From assembly GCF_005869845.1 (NCBI RefSeq), contig NZ_VAWF01000001.1, positions 1,364,001 to 1,428,000 of the forward strand: 64,000 bases of DNA, read 5' to 3'. The position numbers and the translations under genes were made by a program. Below are positions 8,827 to 17,628 of this stretch, piece by piece. The notes beneath the pieces are model-generated. The model searched no databases and was not told where the DNA came from. It was given only the letters and a program-made list of their open reading frames with translations. The stretch comes from Fodinibius saliphilus. Its GTDB lineage: Bacteria > Bacteroidota > Rhodothermia > Balneolales > Balneolaceae. Each line of letters starts with the position of its first letter. Positions within the stretch are counted from its first letter, which is position 1.

Positions 8827-10848
8827 TTACAGGATCAACATACTTAGTACAATAATAACTCCAAGAACAAGAGCCAGCGCATAACTGCTGGTAACACCGG
8901 TTTGGATATATCGGAAGACACTTCCGAAAAGTCGGACAACACCCCCGACCGTATTCACAATACCATCAACAATCTTCATATCAAACTTTGCAAGACCTTT
9001 CTCCGACATTCGAACAACAGGATCAACAACAACGCCTTCATAAAACTCATCAATACTGTATTTTTCTTTCCAGGTTTGATACAGGGTACCAAAGCGATTT
9101 GCGAGCTTGGCATCCGATTCTTCAGTATCTCCGCTCCCATACATTCGATAAGCAATAAATACACCGGCAACAGCAATACCAATTGATATAAACATCAGTA
9201 TCCATTCTGCTGAGTGTGAAAGGGTAAGTCCATAATCAGCCGTTACATTGTACAGCCAATTGTGCAGAAGATTAATATGCTCTTCTTGGTGCGTAAATGT
9301 AGCAAGCAAGAAGTTCGGTACCCCTAGGAACCCACCGAAAACTGATAGTCCGCCAAGTGTCCAAAGCGGTATCGTCATGGTCTTGGGACTTTCATGCAGA
9401 TACTTCTCTGCCCCGGCTGCTTCACTAATTTTCTCCGGCAATTTAAACGATCCGTTAAATGTACCAAACGTAAGACGGAACATGTAGAAGGCGGTCAAAA
9501 ATGCGGTCACAATGCCTACCCCCCAAAGAAGCAGGTACAATGTACCGGCAAATTCACCGAAACCAGCATTGAAAGTGAATGCTAAAATTTCATCTTTTGA
9601 GAAAAAACCAGCCAGTGGCGGTATACCTGAAATCGCAATAGTTGCAATCAAAAATGTTTTATACGTAGAGGGCATATACTCTTTAAGCCCACCCATAAAG
9701 CGCATATCCTGCGGGTCGAAATGCACATCTTTACCTTCATCATGTAAACCATGCTCTACATGTTCCATAGCATGAATAACAGAACCTGAACCCAAAAAGA
9801 GACAAGCTTTAAAAAAGGCATGTGTCACAACGTGGAACATAGCAGCAGTAAAAGCACCGGATCCCAATGCCAGGAACATATACCCCAGCTGAGAAACAGT
9901 AGAATAGGCCAGTACCCTTTTAATATCGTTCTGTGTAATGGCAATAGTAGCAGCAACAATTGCGGTCAAGGCTCCTACAACAGCAATAATCATCATTATT
10001 TCCGGTGACATTACAAACATCTCTGACATTCTGGAGATCAGATATATTCCAGAAGTCACCATTGTAGCTGCGTGAATAAGAGCAGAAACAGAGGTCGGCC
10101 CTGCCATCGCATCAGGCAACCAAACAAAAAGAGGTATCTGTGCACTTTTACCGGTAGCCCCTATGAGCATTAATAATCCAATCCAAAACGTATCATCTGC
10201 TGGTATGGACTCAAGATTTGCGAGTACTACATCAAAATCGAGACTCCCGACATGTTGGAACGTCAGAAACATAGCAATGAGGAAAGCGAAATCTCCTACC
10301 CTGTTATACCAAAAGGCTTTGCTTCCTGCTGCGGAGTTTGCCATATCGGTATACCAGAACCCGATCAACAGGTATGAACAGAGACCTACCCCCTCCCAAC
10401 CTAAGAAAAGCAGCAGCATATTATCTGCCAGCACGAGGTTGAGCATGGCGAAAATAAAGAGATTCAAATAGGCAAAGAATTTCCAATACCCCTCATCGTG
10501 CCACATATAACCGATAGAATAAAGGTGGATTAAAAACCCTACCCCCGTTACTACCAAAGCCATCATGACCGAAAGCTGATCCAATTGATAGGCGATATCT
10601 ACACTAAAAGATCCAACCTCAATCCAGGTAAAAAGTTCAGCGAATATCGGTTCCGACCCCTGCCCCATATTTACGAAGAAATAAACGGCTATGGCAAAAG
10701 GAATAAAGACTGCGAGATTGGAAATGGCCCCTATAAGCCCCTTCTTATTACGAAAAGAATCGGAATATAGCCCCAAAAGGCCATTGATCAGAAATCCCAA
10801 AAGCGGGAAGAGAATAATAAGCGTTGTAAGCGTAGTTGCAGAATCCAT
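8827..10848 (-). CDS. nuoL: NADH-quinone oxidoreductase subunit L
   Basis: 673 aa, with about 16 helices and the long lateral helix near the C-terminus (FDMKIVDGIVNTVGGVVRLF). NuoL is the distal proton pump of complex I. Signatures: FLGWEGVGLCSYLLIGFWY, LFVWLPDAMAGPTSVSALIH and DIKRVLAYSTVSQLGYMF. A cytoplasmic loop rich in histidine and acid residues (HAMEHVEHGLHDEGKDVHFD) lies near residues 360-380. It is the first gene of a nuoL-nuoM-pcd-nuoN unit. A TATCTTTG element at 10942-10949 on the minus strand is a candidate promoter, and a terminator separates it from nuoK. Confidence 0.96.
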   Translation of the reverse strand: MDSATTLTTLIILFPLLGFLINGLLGLYSDSFRNKKGLIGAISNLAVFIPFAIAVYFFVNMGQGSEPIFAELFTWIEVGSFSVDIAYQLDQLSVMMALVVTGVGFLIHLYSIGYMWHDEGYWKFFAYLNLFIFAMLNLVLADNMLLLFLGWEGVGLCSYLLIGFWYTDMANSAAGSKAFWYNRVGDFAFLIAMFLTFQHVGSLDFDVVLANLESIPADDTFWIGLLMLIGATGKSAQIPLFVWLPDAMAGPTSVSALIHAATMVTSGIYLISRMSEMFVMSPEIMMIIAVVGALTAIVAATIAITQNDIKRVLAYSTVSQLGYMFLALGSGAFTAAMFHVVTHAFFKACLFLGSGSVIHAMEHVEHGLHDEGKDVHFDPQDMRFMGGLKEYMPSTYKTFLIATIAISGIPPLAGFFSKDEILAFTFNAGFGEFAGTLYLLLWGVGIVTAFLTAFYMFRLTFGTFNGSFKLPEKISEAAGAEKYLHESPKTMTIPLWTLGGLSVFGGFLGVPNFLLATFTHQEEHINLLHNWLYNVTADYGLTLSHSAEWILMFISIGIAVAGVFIAYRMYGSGDTEESDAKLANRFGTLYQTWKEKYSIDEFYEGVVVDPVVRMSEKGLAKFDMKIVDGIVNTVGGVVRLFGSVFRYIQTGVTSSYALALVLGVIIVLSMLIL

Positions 10849-10941
10849 TAACTATGATCTTTCAGATTTGTATCCTCATACAATTTTCGGCCCAAATGTA
10901 GCCAATACCCTAAATTTTCCCAAGGGTAAATTCACAAGTGG

Positions 10942-10949
10942 CAAAGATA
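10942..10949 (-). promoter_or_regulatory. Candidate Bacteroidota-type -7 element upstream of nuoL
   Basis: On the minus strand TATCTTTG matches the Bacteroidota -7 consensus TANNTTTG. A TTTA lies about 20 nt further upstream where the -33 TTTG is expected. The leader to the nuoL ATG would be roughly 85 nt. The terminator at 11055-11082 lies just upstream, consistent with a fresh start of transcription here. Confidence 0.45.
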
Positions 10950-11054
10950 CAAAAAAGTGAGTGAAGGTAAAGGGTTTTATTGCTGTTTAGACCCATTTTA
11001 TAAACAAGGAATTCTCTTTCCCGGGATTCCCCAGTAAGACCTGTCTAAATAAAA

Positions 11055-11082
11055 AAAGACGACCCTGAATAAGGCCGTCTTT
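11055..11082 (-). terminator. Rho-independent terminator after nuoK
   Basis: On the minus strand AAAGACGGCC pairs with GGTCGTCTTT around an 8-nt loop (10 bp, one G-U) and is followed by a T-rich run. The G-U forms only in minus-strand RNA, so it belongs to nuoJK, whose stop codon is 27 nt upstream. Confidence 0.8.
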
Positions 11083-11109
11083 TCGTTAAATAAAAATTTT
11101 AAAATCATA

Positions 11110-11412
11110 TTACCAACGCAGTAGATTAATCTTACTGATATCCACTGAAAGATTGTTTCGAAAGATAGCAATGATTATTGCAAGTCCCACTACGGCCTCT
11201 GCTGCTGCAATAGCAAGCGAAAAAAACACCAATATTTGCCCATCAACATTTCCATAGTGACTGCTAAATGAAATCAACGATAAGTTTACCGCATTTAACA
11301 TCAATTCTACGCACATAAAAATTACGATGGCGTTTTTACGAATCAAGACGCCAATAACACCAATGCAAAACAGTAGCGCACTGAGCGCCAAAAACCAATC
11401 AATACCTATCAT
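11110..11412 (-). CDS. nuoK: NADH-quinone oxidoreductase subunit K
   Basis: 100 aa, three membrane helices, exact family size. The conserved glutamates of the E-channel are visible in FMCVELMLNAVNLSLI (helix 2) and AIAAAEAVVGLAIII (helix 3). Its start overlaps the end of nuoJ by 4 nt (ATGA), indicating translational coupling. A terminator follows at 11055-11082, so nuoJK form a separate transcript from nuoL-N. Confidence 0.97.
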   Translation of the reverse strand: MIGIDWFLALSALLFCIGVIGVLIRKNAIVIFMCVELMLNAVNLSLISFSSHYGNVDGQILVFFSLAIAAAEAVVGLAIIIAIFRNNLSVDISKINLLRW

Positions 11413-11927
11413 TTATTACCCTCAGTTCTAACTTTGTGTTGTGCTATCATTATCGCTCCATTCATGGCCGCTGTAAGGAGCATAGCAATTATATGAAAAG
11501 GAAGTATATACTTTGAAAAGAGCACATCCCCTATAGCTTCTACCGTTCCGGCAGTGGCCATTTCAGAAGAAACAGTAGGCAATGTATCAGAAAAACTGCC
11601 TATGCTAAATAGTATCTGTGCAAAAACACCTACTCCAAGTAAGAAAGCCACAAAATACTTTAACCGTAACTTGCTGAAGAGACTCGTTTCCTCATCAACA
11701 TTCAAGAGCATAATTACGAATAAAAACAGTACCATTATGGCACCGGCATATACCAGCACCTGAATTATTGCTAGGAATTGTGCCTGTAGCAATAAAAATA
11801 ATCCTGCCAGAGAAATCATATTCAGTACCAGGAAAAGTGCGCTATTGACGGTATTTTTGCTGATTACCATCATCAGCGCTGAAGCAACGGCTAAGACAGC
11901 CAGAAAAATGAAGAAATACGTAATCAT
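11409..11927 (-). CDS. nuoJ: NADH-quinone oxidoreductase subunit J
   Basis: 172 aa with five membrane helices. The NuoJ signature VYAGAIMVLFLFVIMLLN, containing the pi-bulge TM3 glycine region, is intact at about residues 60-77. NuoJ links the quinone cavity to the antiporter subunits. It is coupled to nuoK by an ATGA overlap. The remaining complex I genes (nuoA-I) are not in this window: the next gene upstream is uppP, so the locus is split. Confidence 0.95.
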   Translation of the reverse strand: MITYFFIFLAVLAVASALMMVISKNTVNSALFLVLNMISLAGLFLLLQAQFLAIIQVLVYAGAIMVLFLFVIMLLNVDEETSLFSKLRLKYFVAFLLGVGVFAQILFSIGSFSDTLPTVSSEMATAGTVEAIGDVLFSKYILPFHIIAMLLTAAMNGAIMIAQHKVRTEGNK

Positions 11928-11952
11928 ATTTATCTATTTATTTTGGTGGCTT

Positions 11953-11960
11953 CAAAGGTA
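11953..11960 (-). promoter_or_regulatory. Candidate Bacteroidota-type -7 element upstream of nuoJ
   Basis: On the minus strand TACCTTTG fits TANNTTTG, with a GTTG 20 nt upstream at the -33 position. The motif ends 26 nt before the nuoJ ATG, giving a short leader. This supports nuoJK having its own promoter rather than depending on a distant nuoA-I operon. Confidence 0.5.
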
Positions 11961-12046
11961 GATAAAATTAAAAACCTCATCAACAAAAAAGCGAATTTGT
12001 TTCCATTCTTTATAAGACCTTTCCAAAGAACACTCCCCCTTGCTCA

Positions 12047-12862
12047 TTACCAGAAATAAATAAGCCCGCAGATTCCCACAATCCAACAATACCATGCAAA
12101 AGGATGGATTCCTTTAGTGCGTAGTAAGATAATCAGATATTTTAAAGCAATATATCCTGATACAAATGAGGTGACAAAACCGATAATCAGATCCCAAAAA
12201 GCGGCCATTGGAATTCCCATCTCAATCATTGTCTTGAGTTCCAGGAGCATAGCACCGGCAATAACAGGGATAACCATTAAGAACGAAAAGTTTGCTACCT
12301 TTTCCCTTTGTATCCCTAAGTAGAGCCCCAACGAAATCGTTGAACCCGACCGACTTATACCCGGTAAAATTGCACAAGCCTGAGCGAGGCCAATCCCAAA
12401 AGCGCTACCGGCACTTAAATGGTTCGTAAACTTTGTGCGATACTTGGTAGCATACAAAATCACTCCTGTTACCAAGAGCATAATTGAAACCATAAATGGA
12501 TTTAAAAACACATTCTCAATAGTATCTTTCAGTGTCAGCCCTACAATTAATGCAGGAATCATACTCAATAAAATAAACCCTGTAAGTTTGATGTTACTAT
12601 CAGTAGATACTTTATTAGAGAATTCTGAAGGACTTAGCAGTAACGACCATATTGAGCCAAGTATATTTCCTATTTTTTCATGATAATAAATAAGAATACT
12701 ACACAAGGTGCCAAAGTGTACAACAACTTCAAATGTAATACTTTTATCCAGCTCTCCACCAAGTAAGGCCTCCCCTAACACCAGGTGTCCCGAACTGCTG
12801 ATAGGCAGAAATTCTGTTAATCCCTGAATAAGTCCTAATAAAAAAGAATCTATGATTTCCAT
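12047..12862 (-). CDS. uppP: Undecaprenyl-diphosphate phosphatase (bacitracin resistance protein)
   Basis: 271 aa, about eight membrane helices, normal for UppP/BacA. It dephosphorylates C55-PP to recycle the lipid carrier used for peptidoglycan and exopolysaccharide synthesis. Both catalytic signatures are intact: LIQGLTEFLPISSSGHL at residues 12-28 and ILPGISRSGSTI near residue 165, with the Glu, Ser/His and Arg residues expected for activity. The gene stands alone, divergent from moxR with 84 nt between the starts. Confidence 0.96.
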   Translation of the reverse strand: MEIIDSFLLGLIQGLTEFLPISSSGHLVLGEALLGGELDKSITFEVVVHFGTLCSILIYYHEKIGNILGSIWSLLLSPSEFSNKVSTDSNIKLTGFILLSMIPALIVGLTLKDTIENVFLNPFMVSIMLLVTGVILYATKYRTKFTNHLSAGSAFGIGLAQACAILPGISRSGSTISLGLYLGIQREKVANFSFLMVIPVIAGAMLLELKTMIEMGIPMAAFWDLIIGFVTSFVSGYIALKYLIILLRTKGIHPFAWYCWIVGICGLIYFW

Positions 12863-12946
12863 TTATTACCTTTAGCCATTTATATTAAAGCGAAAGAAAA
12901 TAGTTATAACTCATTTGAATTCTAAATTAACAATTGAACTTCTGCT

Positions 12947-13954
12947 ATGGAGAACCCCTCAACATCAGTAGATATGCAAGAACTGGGTAAAAAAATAGAA
13001 AAGTCCAGTGCCTTCATTGAAAATATTTACAGAGAATTAGATAAAGTTATTGTCGGTCAGCGCTATATGATAGACCGGCTGCTTATTGGGTTACTATCTG
13101 ATGGTCACGTGCTGCTCGAAGGGGTACCAGGCCTTGCCAAAACTCTAACTGTATCATCGCTGGCACAAGTAATAAACACTAAATTTCAGCGACTGCAATT
13201 CACCCCCGACCTGTTACCTGCCGACCTTATAGGTACGCTTATTTACAACCAAAAAGAGGCCGAATTTACGGTAAAAAAAGGACCTATTTTTGCAAATATT
13301 ATTCTGGCGGATGAGATAAACCGATCTCCCGCGAAAGTGCAAAGCGCGCTCCTCGAGGCCATGCAGGAACAACAAGTAACAATTGGGGAAGAAACGTTTA
13401 AACTTGATGACCCCTTCTTGGCTTTAGCTACCCAAAACCCTGTAGAGCAAGAGGGAACCTATCCCCTTCCCGAAGCCCAGGTTGATCGTTTTATGATGAA
13501 AATTAAGATCGATTATCCTAATGAAAGTGAAGAACTTGAAATTATGCGTCGGATGGCTAAAACCGGTGCTCAAGAAGAATTAAAACCGGTTATAACGGTC
13601 GATAAAGTTTTGGAAGCCCGAGAAGTTATTAATGAAATATACATTGATGAGAAAGTTGAACAGTATATTATAGACCTGGTTTTTTCAACAAGAAATCCCG
13701 AGAAATATAATATGGATGACCTAGCTGACCTCATTAACTTTGGTGCTTCTCCCCGTGCATCTATAAACTTAAATTTGGCAGCCCGTGCTCATGCCTTCAT
13801 GGAACATCGTGCCTATGTAACGCCCGAAGATGTACGAACCATAGCTATGGATGTTCTTCGCCACCGCATCATTCCAACCTTCGAAGCCGAAGCAGAAAAC
13901 ATCACATCCGAAGACCTTATAGATAAAATCATGTCTTCGGTACAGGTTCCATAG
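12947..13954 (+). CDS. MoxR-family AAA+ ATPase
   Basis: 335 aa, the usual MoxR length. Walker A is GVPGLAKT (about residue 59) and Walker B is IILADEINR. The sensor region ALATQNPVEQEGTYPLPEAQ and the arginine-finger/sensor-2 region (GASPRASINL) are all present. MoxR AAA+ proteins act as chaperones that insert cofactors or remodel partner proteins, commonly VWA-domain proteins. In Bacteroidota moxR normally heads a bat operon (moxR, DUF58, batA/batB). Here no DUF58 gene follows, and the only Bat-like VWA gene is at 36428-37459, more than 22 kb away. Confidence 0.92.
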   Translation: MENPSTSVDMQELGKKIEKSSAFIENIYRELDKVIVGQRYMIDRLLIGLLSDGHVLLEGVPGLAKTLTVSSLAQVINTKFQRLQFTPDLLPADLIGTLIYNQKEAEFTVKKGPIFANIILADEINRSPAKVQSALLEAMQEQQVTIGEETFKLDDPFLALATQNPVEQEGTYPLPEAQVDRFMMKIKIDYPNESEELEIMRRMAKTGAQEELKPVITVDKVLEAREVINEIYIDEKVEQYIIDLVFSTRNPEKYNMDDLADLINFGASPRASINLNLAARAHAFMEHRAYVTPEDVRTIAMDVLRHRIIPTFEAEAENITSEDLIDKIMSSVQVP

Positions 13955-13981
13955 TAATTTCCTTCCTTTTAGCATTTAAAG

Positions 13982-14056
13982 TCCGTAAGGTTTATTACAT
14001 AACCATAGACATCTGCTGTGTATGGTTGTGTAAAACTAAGCCTTACGGATTTTCTA
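13982..14056 (+). terminator. Long imperfect hairpin downstream of moxR
   Basis: TCCGTAAGG (13982-13990) pairs perfectly with CCTTACGGA (14041-14049). An inner pair of arms, ACATAACCATA and TATGGTTGTGT, continues the stem with G-U/mismatch tolerance. The loop is about 13 nt. A T-rich tract follows (TTTTCTATTTTT). It works as a terminator for moxR but is far longer than needed. Confidence 0.6.
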
Positions 14057-14123
14057 TTTTTAATTTGCTAGTATTCCAATCGCTTTATTATTTAGTATTA
14101 CTAGTTAATTCAATCCACTTTTT

Positions 14124-14378
14124 ATGGATATCAATTTTGTCTCTCGCAAAGACATCAATATTTCCAAGAAGAGTTCCTCCAAATATAAACCTCTACTTGA
14201 TGCTATTAGGAAGTTAGAACCAGGGGGAAAAGCAATACAGGTTTCTTATGATGAAAAAGCAGAACTAAGCTCAATGCGCAATGTCATCTATAGTCATAAT
14301 AGACAACAAAATGACAACGTTAAAAGCAGTAAACACCCTGACAAAAAAGTGGTTTTTTTCTTTTTAGAAGATAAGTAG
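14124..14378 (+). CDS. Small uncharacterised protein (84 aa)
   Basis: Not recognised. ATG at 14124 opens an 84-codon frame flanked by its own hairpins: the moxR terminator upstream and a strong terminator 22 nt downstream. The central part (KYKPLLDAIRKLEPGGKAIQ, then VSYDEKAELSSMRNVIY) has the alternating pattern of a folded alpha/beta domain. It resembles a small DNA-binding-like module in which a 'G.A..V.Y......SSMRN.IY' pattern suggests a helix-turn-helix or Arc-like unit. The C-terminus is strand-like (KKVVFFFLED). No signal peptide or membrane segment is seen. Function unknown; that it is a real gene is likely but not proved. Confidence 0.55.
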   Translation: MDINFVSRKDINISKKSSSKYKPLLDAIRKLEPGGKAIQVSYDEKAELSSMRNVIYSHNRQQNDNVKSSKHPDKKVVFFFLEDK

Positions 14379-14400
14379 TCTTAAAACTTTCAGTAAAAGA

Positions 14401-14435
14401 AAAGGCCCAGCGTAATTGCACGCTGGGCCTTTCTT
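14401..14435. terminator. Bidirectional Rho-independent terminator
   Basis: AAAGGCCCAGCGT (14401-14413) pairs perfectly with ACGCTGGGCCTTT (14420-14432) around a 6-nt loop, with T/A tracts on both sides. It lies between the convergent 84-aa gene (plus) and rpsA (minus) and can terminate both. Confidence 0.9.
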
Positions 14436-14462
14436 AATTTATGTCAAAGAGTAACTTCAGAA

Positions 14463-16472
14463 TTACTCCTCTTGGTCATCAGCCTCTTTTTCAGCTTCTT
14501 CGGCTTTTGCTTGCTCACGGAACTTCCGTGCAGCTTCTTCCTTCTGCTTATCAACCATCTGCTGCTTAAGATCAGCAAGACCAGACATTTCACCAAGTGT
14601 TGGTGTGCCTGTCTCGGTTGAGGATTTCTTTTGACTGCTACCTTCAGGCTTGCTACGCTCTTTCTTCTCTTTGGAAGAGTCAGCTTTCTCAACATCTTGC
14701 TCTCGCTGACTAAGCGTAATATTCTTGTTGGATTCATCCAACTCAATTACAAATGCTTCTACGCTGTCGCCATCTTCAAAGATTTCTGATGGTTCCCCAT
14801 CTTCTTCTGTTTTGCTAGCGGGCAAGAAGCCTTCAAGTCCGTAAGGTAGAGAAACAAAGGCGCCTTTATCTGTTGTCTTAACAACTTCGCCTTCAACCTT
14901 GTTAGTTCCGCTGTATTCTTCTGCGAACTGCTCCCAAGGGTTCTCTTCAATCTGCTTGTGACCAAGCGTAATTCGACGATTTTCAAAGTCTATCGCCAGA
15001 ATAATAACTTCGATCTCTTCATCCTTGTCAATAACCTCGTTCGGATGGTTGATCTTCTCAGTCCAACTCAAGTCAGAAATATGGATAAGTCCATCGATAC
15101 CTGGTTCGAGTTCAACAAACACACCAAAGTTGGTGAGGTTTCGAACAGTTCCTGTATGCTTGGATCCAACAGGATAACGCTTGTCGATATCTTCCCAAGG
15201 ATCTTTCTCGAGCTGTTTAACACCAAGAGAAATTTTCTTCTCCGGCTCATTTACATTAAGTACCACACAATCGATGATATCGTCCTTGCTTACCAGCTGT
15301 GATGGATGTTTAATATGCTGTGTCCACGACATTTCACTAATGTGGATAAGCCCCTCAACACCTTTCTCAAGCTCAATAAACGCACCGTAATCAGCGATAG
15401 AAACAACACGACCCTGTACTTGAATGTTTTCAGGGTACTTAAGATCAATCTCGTTCCATGGATGCGGCTGCAACTGCTTAAGTCCAAGCGATACTCGCTT
15501 AGAGTCTTCATCAAAGTCGATAACAGCAACATTAAGTCGTTGGTCCAGAGAAACAATTTCTTCGGGATGCTCAACACGTCCCCACGAAAGATCGGTAATA
15601 TGCAAGAGGCCGTCGACACCACCAAGATCGATAAAGACACCGAAATCGGTAATATTTTTGACGATACCTTCGAGTACCTGACCTTCTTCGATAGTAGAAA
15701 GGATCTCTTCACGCTGCTCTTCGAGATCAGACTCGATAAGTGCACGGTGAGATACCACAACATTTTCTGCCGACATGTTGAGTTTAACAACCTGGAACTC
15801 CATCGTTTTACCCACATAAGCATCAAAATCTCTTACCGGACGTACATCAATTTGTGATCCGGGCAAGAACGCATCGATACCCATGATATCGGCAACCATA
15901 CCGCCTTTAATACGACGTTTAATGTGTCCTTCAATAACTTCGCCGGTCTCAGCAGCTCGTTCAATTGTTTCCCAAGCATGCAGAATATCAGCCTTACGAC
16001 GAGAAAGGATGAGTTGCCCTTCCTGATCTTCTACCTTATCAAGGAATACATCAACTTCATCACCTGGTTCAAGTTCTTCAACCAGTTCATCAGGAAATTC
16101 ATTTGCCTGTACAATTCCTTCGGATTTAAATCCGATATCAACAATTACATAATCTTCATCTACAGAAACGACACGACCCGTAACAATCTCTTTTTCTTCA
16201 ATCTCATTGAGCGTGTCTTCATACATGTCTGCAAGCTGATGAAACTCTTCATCGCTGTAATCTTCCGATGCAGCCTGCAATTGATCATAAGTATAGGTTT
16301 TTTCGCCCTCTTCAACATCGCCGGAGAATGAAGCAATTTCTTCTGATTCCGGTTCCACGCGTACTTCTTCTTCGGTGGTAGGGTCTATAGCAGTTTCTTC
16401 CGTAACCTCTTCTTCGGCTACTGTTGCCTGCTCTTCTTCGTTAGTTTGTTCTTGTTTAGGTTCGTCTGTCAT
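14463..16472 (-). CDS. rpsA: 30S ribosomal protein S1
   Basis: 669 aa, longer than E. coli S1 (557) because of acidic extensions at both ends. Residues 1-95 are almost entirely Glu/Asp-rich. Six S1 OB-fold repeats follow from about residue 97 to 595. Repeat 1 has GRVVSVDEDYVIVDIGFKSE and repeat 2 GHIKRRIKGGMVADIMGIDA. Repeats 3-6 each contain the 'G.F..L..G..GL.H.S..SW' pattern (for example DGLLHITDLSWGRVEHP). The tail is Lys/Glu/Gln-rich. S1 recruits mRNA to the 30S subunit. It follows cmk by 79 nt, the classic cmk-rpsA order. Confidence 0.95.
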   Translation of the reverse strand: MTDEPKQEQTNEEEQATVAEEEVTEETAIDPTTEEEVRVEPESEEIASFSGDVEEGEKTYTYDQLQAASEDYSDEEFHQLADMYEDTLNEIEEKEIVTGRVVSVDEDYVIVDIGFKSEGIVQANEFPDELVEELEPGDEVDVFLDKVEDQEGQLILSRRKADILHAWETIERAAETGEVIEGHIKRRIKGGMVADIMGIDAFLPGSQIDVRPVRDFDAYVGKTMEFQVVKLNMSAENVVVSHRALIESDLEEQREEILSTIEEGQVLEGIVKNITDFGVFIDLGGVDGLLHITDLSWGRVEHPEEIVSLDQRLNVAVIDFDEDSKRVSLGLKQLQPHPWNEIDLKYPENIQVQGRVVSIADYGAFIELEKGVEGLIHISEMSWTQHIKHPSQLVSKDDIIDCVVLNVNEPEKKISLGVKQLEKDPWEDIDKRYPVGSKHTGTVRNLTNFGVFVELEPGIDGLIHISDLSWTEKINHPNEVIDKDEEIEVIILAIDFENRRITLGHKQIEENPWEQFAEEYSGTNKVEGEVVKTTDKGAFVSLPYGLEGFLPASKTEEDGEPSEIFEDGDSVEAFVIELDESNKNITLSQREQDVEKADSSKEKKERSKPEGSSQKKSSTETGTPTLGEMSGLADLKQQMVDKQKEEAARKFREQAKAEEAEKEADDQEE

Positions 16473-16499
16473 TATGTGTTTTAGTTAAAATTACCGCAG

Positions 16500-16514
16500 C
16501 CCGAATAATTCGGG
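16500..16514. promoter_or_regulatory. Small palindrome in the rpsA leader
   Basis: CCCGAAT-A-ATTCGGG lies 28 nt upstream of the rpsA start and 38 nt after the cmk stop. There is no T-run on either side, so it is more likely a leader stem-loop or processing site than a terminator. S1 is autoregulated through its leader in other bacteria, but no match to a known S1 element can be claimed. Confidence 0.25.
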
Positions 16515-16551
16515 ATGGGATTAGTGTTAGTATTATAATTTACAGTTGTAT

Positions 16552-17208
16552 TCAAAATTCAATCCTTTGTTTCACTTCCAAACAAATTTGATCGACCTGT
16601 TGTTCAAATGTCAAACCCGTCGTGTCAATTTCAATGGCATCTTCCGCCTTTTTCAGTGGATCAGTCTCACGTTTTTCATCTTTCTGATCGCGCCGAGCAA
16701 TACTTTCTTTCACCTGCCTAAACGTTAGATCAGGGTTTTTATCTTTTCGCTCATCAAAACGCCGTCGAGCACGTTCATCCAGATCTGCCCACATATAAAA
16801 TTTCAATTCTGCATTTGGGAAAACTGCTGTTCCCAAGTCTCGTCCTTCTGCTATATACGCACCATCTTTTACTACTTCGCGCATTAGCTCATTAACAAAT
16901 GCCCTTACATCAGGCATCGCTGCTACTTCACTCACATTCTCAGCAACAGCTTCTGTTCGTATATCATCGGTAACTGATTTACCATCTATCGCTATGTGAA
17001 ACAGCTGATTACGATAATAAAATGAGATATCTTTCTTATCTAATAAATTAAAGAACGCTTCCTTATCACAGTCCGCTTCTAAATAAATGAGCGTTGCTGC
17101 TCGGTATAAGGCCCCTGAATCCAGGTATTCAATATTTAACCTGTTTGCTATGGCTCGTGCTGTAGAACTTTTTCCTGAGCCTGCTGGCCCATCGATCACT
17201 ATGATCAT
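16552..17208 (-). CDS. cmk: Cytidylate kinase
   Basis: 218 aa, family-typical. It phosphorylates CMP/dCMP with ATP. The P-loop GPAGSGKSS is at residues 7-15, DSGALYRA forms the substrate-binding segment, and the (d)CMP kinase signature EGRDLGTAVFPNAELKFY is near residue 120. The LID region ARRDQKDEKRETDPL is intact. It is upstream of rpsA in the same direction (79 nt), a widely conserved pair. It diverges from rpsT with 155 nt between starts. Confidence 0.96.
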   Translation of the reverse strand: MIIVIDGPAGSGKSSTARAIANRLNIEYLDSGALYRAATLIYLEADCDKEAFFNLLDKKDISFYYRNQLFHIAIDGKSVTDDIRTEAVAENVSEVAAMPDVRAFVNELMREVVKDGAYIAEGRDLGTAVFPNAELKFYMWADLDERARRRFDERKDKNPDLTFRQVKESIARRDQKDEKRETDPLKKAEDAIEIDTTGLTFEQQVDQICLEVKQRIEF

Positions 17209-17363
17209 AACCGAAAGTCTCCTAAATTACCCTTCTTTTATTAAATTTTCAATGATTTCTTGTATAACATTACCAGAAATTTTAACTTTGACGTCTTTCT
17301 GATCATGGCGAGGAAGATGATACGAATTAATTTGAAGAACTGATAAGAACATTTTATAAAAAT

Positions 17364-17615
17364 ATGCCACAACATAAGTCTGCAGTAAAGCGAGTCCGTC
17401 AAAACGAAAAACGTCGTCAACGTAACCAAGGTCAACTTTCTAAGATGAAGACCTTGATCAAAAAAGCGTTAGAAACGACTGAAAAAGAAGAGGCAGAGAA
17501 AGCATTTAAAAAAGCTAGCTCTTACCTCGACAAAATGGCTGCCAAAGATCTCGTTCACGAGAACTTTGCCGCACGAAGGAAATCAAAAATTGCTAAGCAC
17601 GTTAATAACCTGTAA
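17364..17615 (+). CDS. rpsT: 30S ribosomal protein S20
   Basis: 83 aa, lysine/arginine-rich, family length. The N-terminus MPQHKSAVKRVRQNEKRRQR and the C-terminal helix VHENFAARRKSKIAKHVNNL match S20, which binds the 5' domain of 16S rRNA. gpmI begins 13 nt after its stop, so the two genes share a transcript. That pairing is unusual compared with the normally monocistronic rpsT. Confidence 0.95.
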   Translation: MPQHKSAVKRVRQNEKRRQRNQGQLSKMKTLIKKALETTEKEEAEKAFKKASSYLDKMAAKDLVHENFAARRKSKIAKHVNNL

Positions 17616-17628
17616 GCACTGAAGCACT

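Noticed and set aside
15290-15857. 178- and 183-codon frames overlapping rpsA
   Set aside because: They lie wholly inside a clear six-repeat S1 gene and have no family features.
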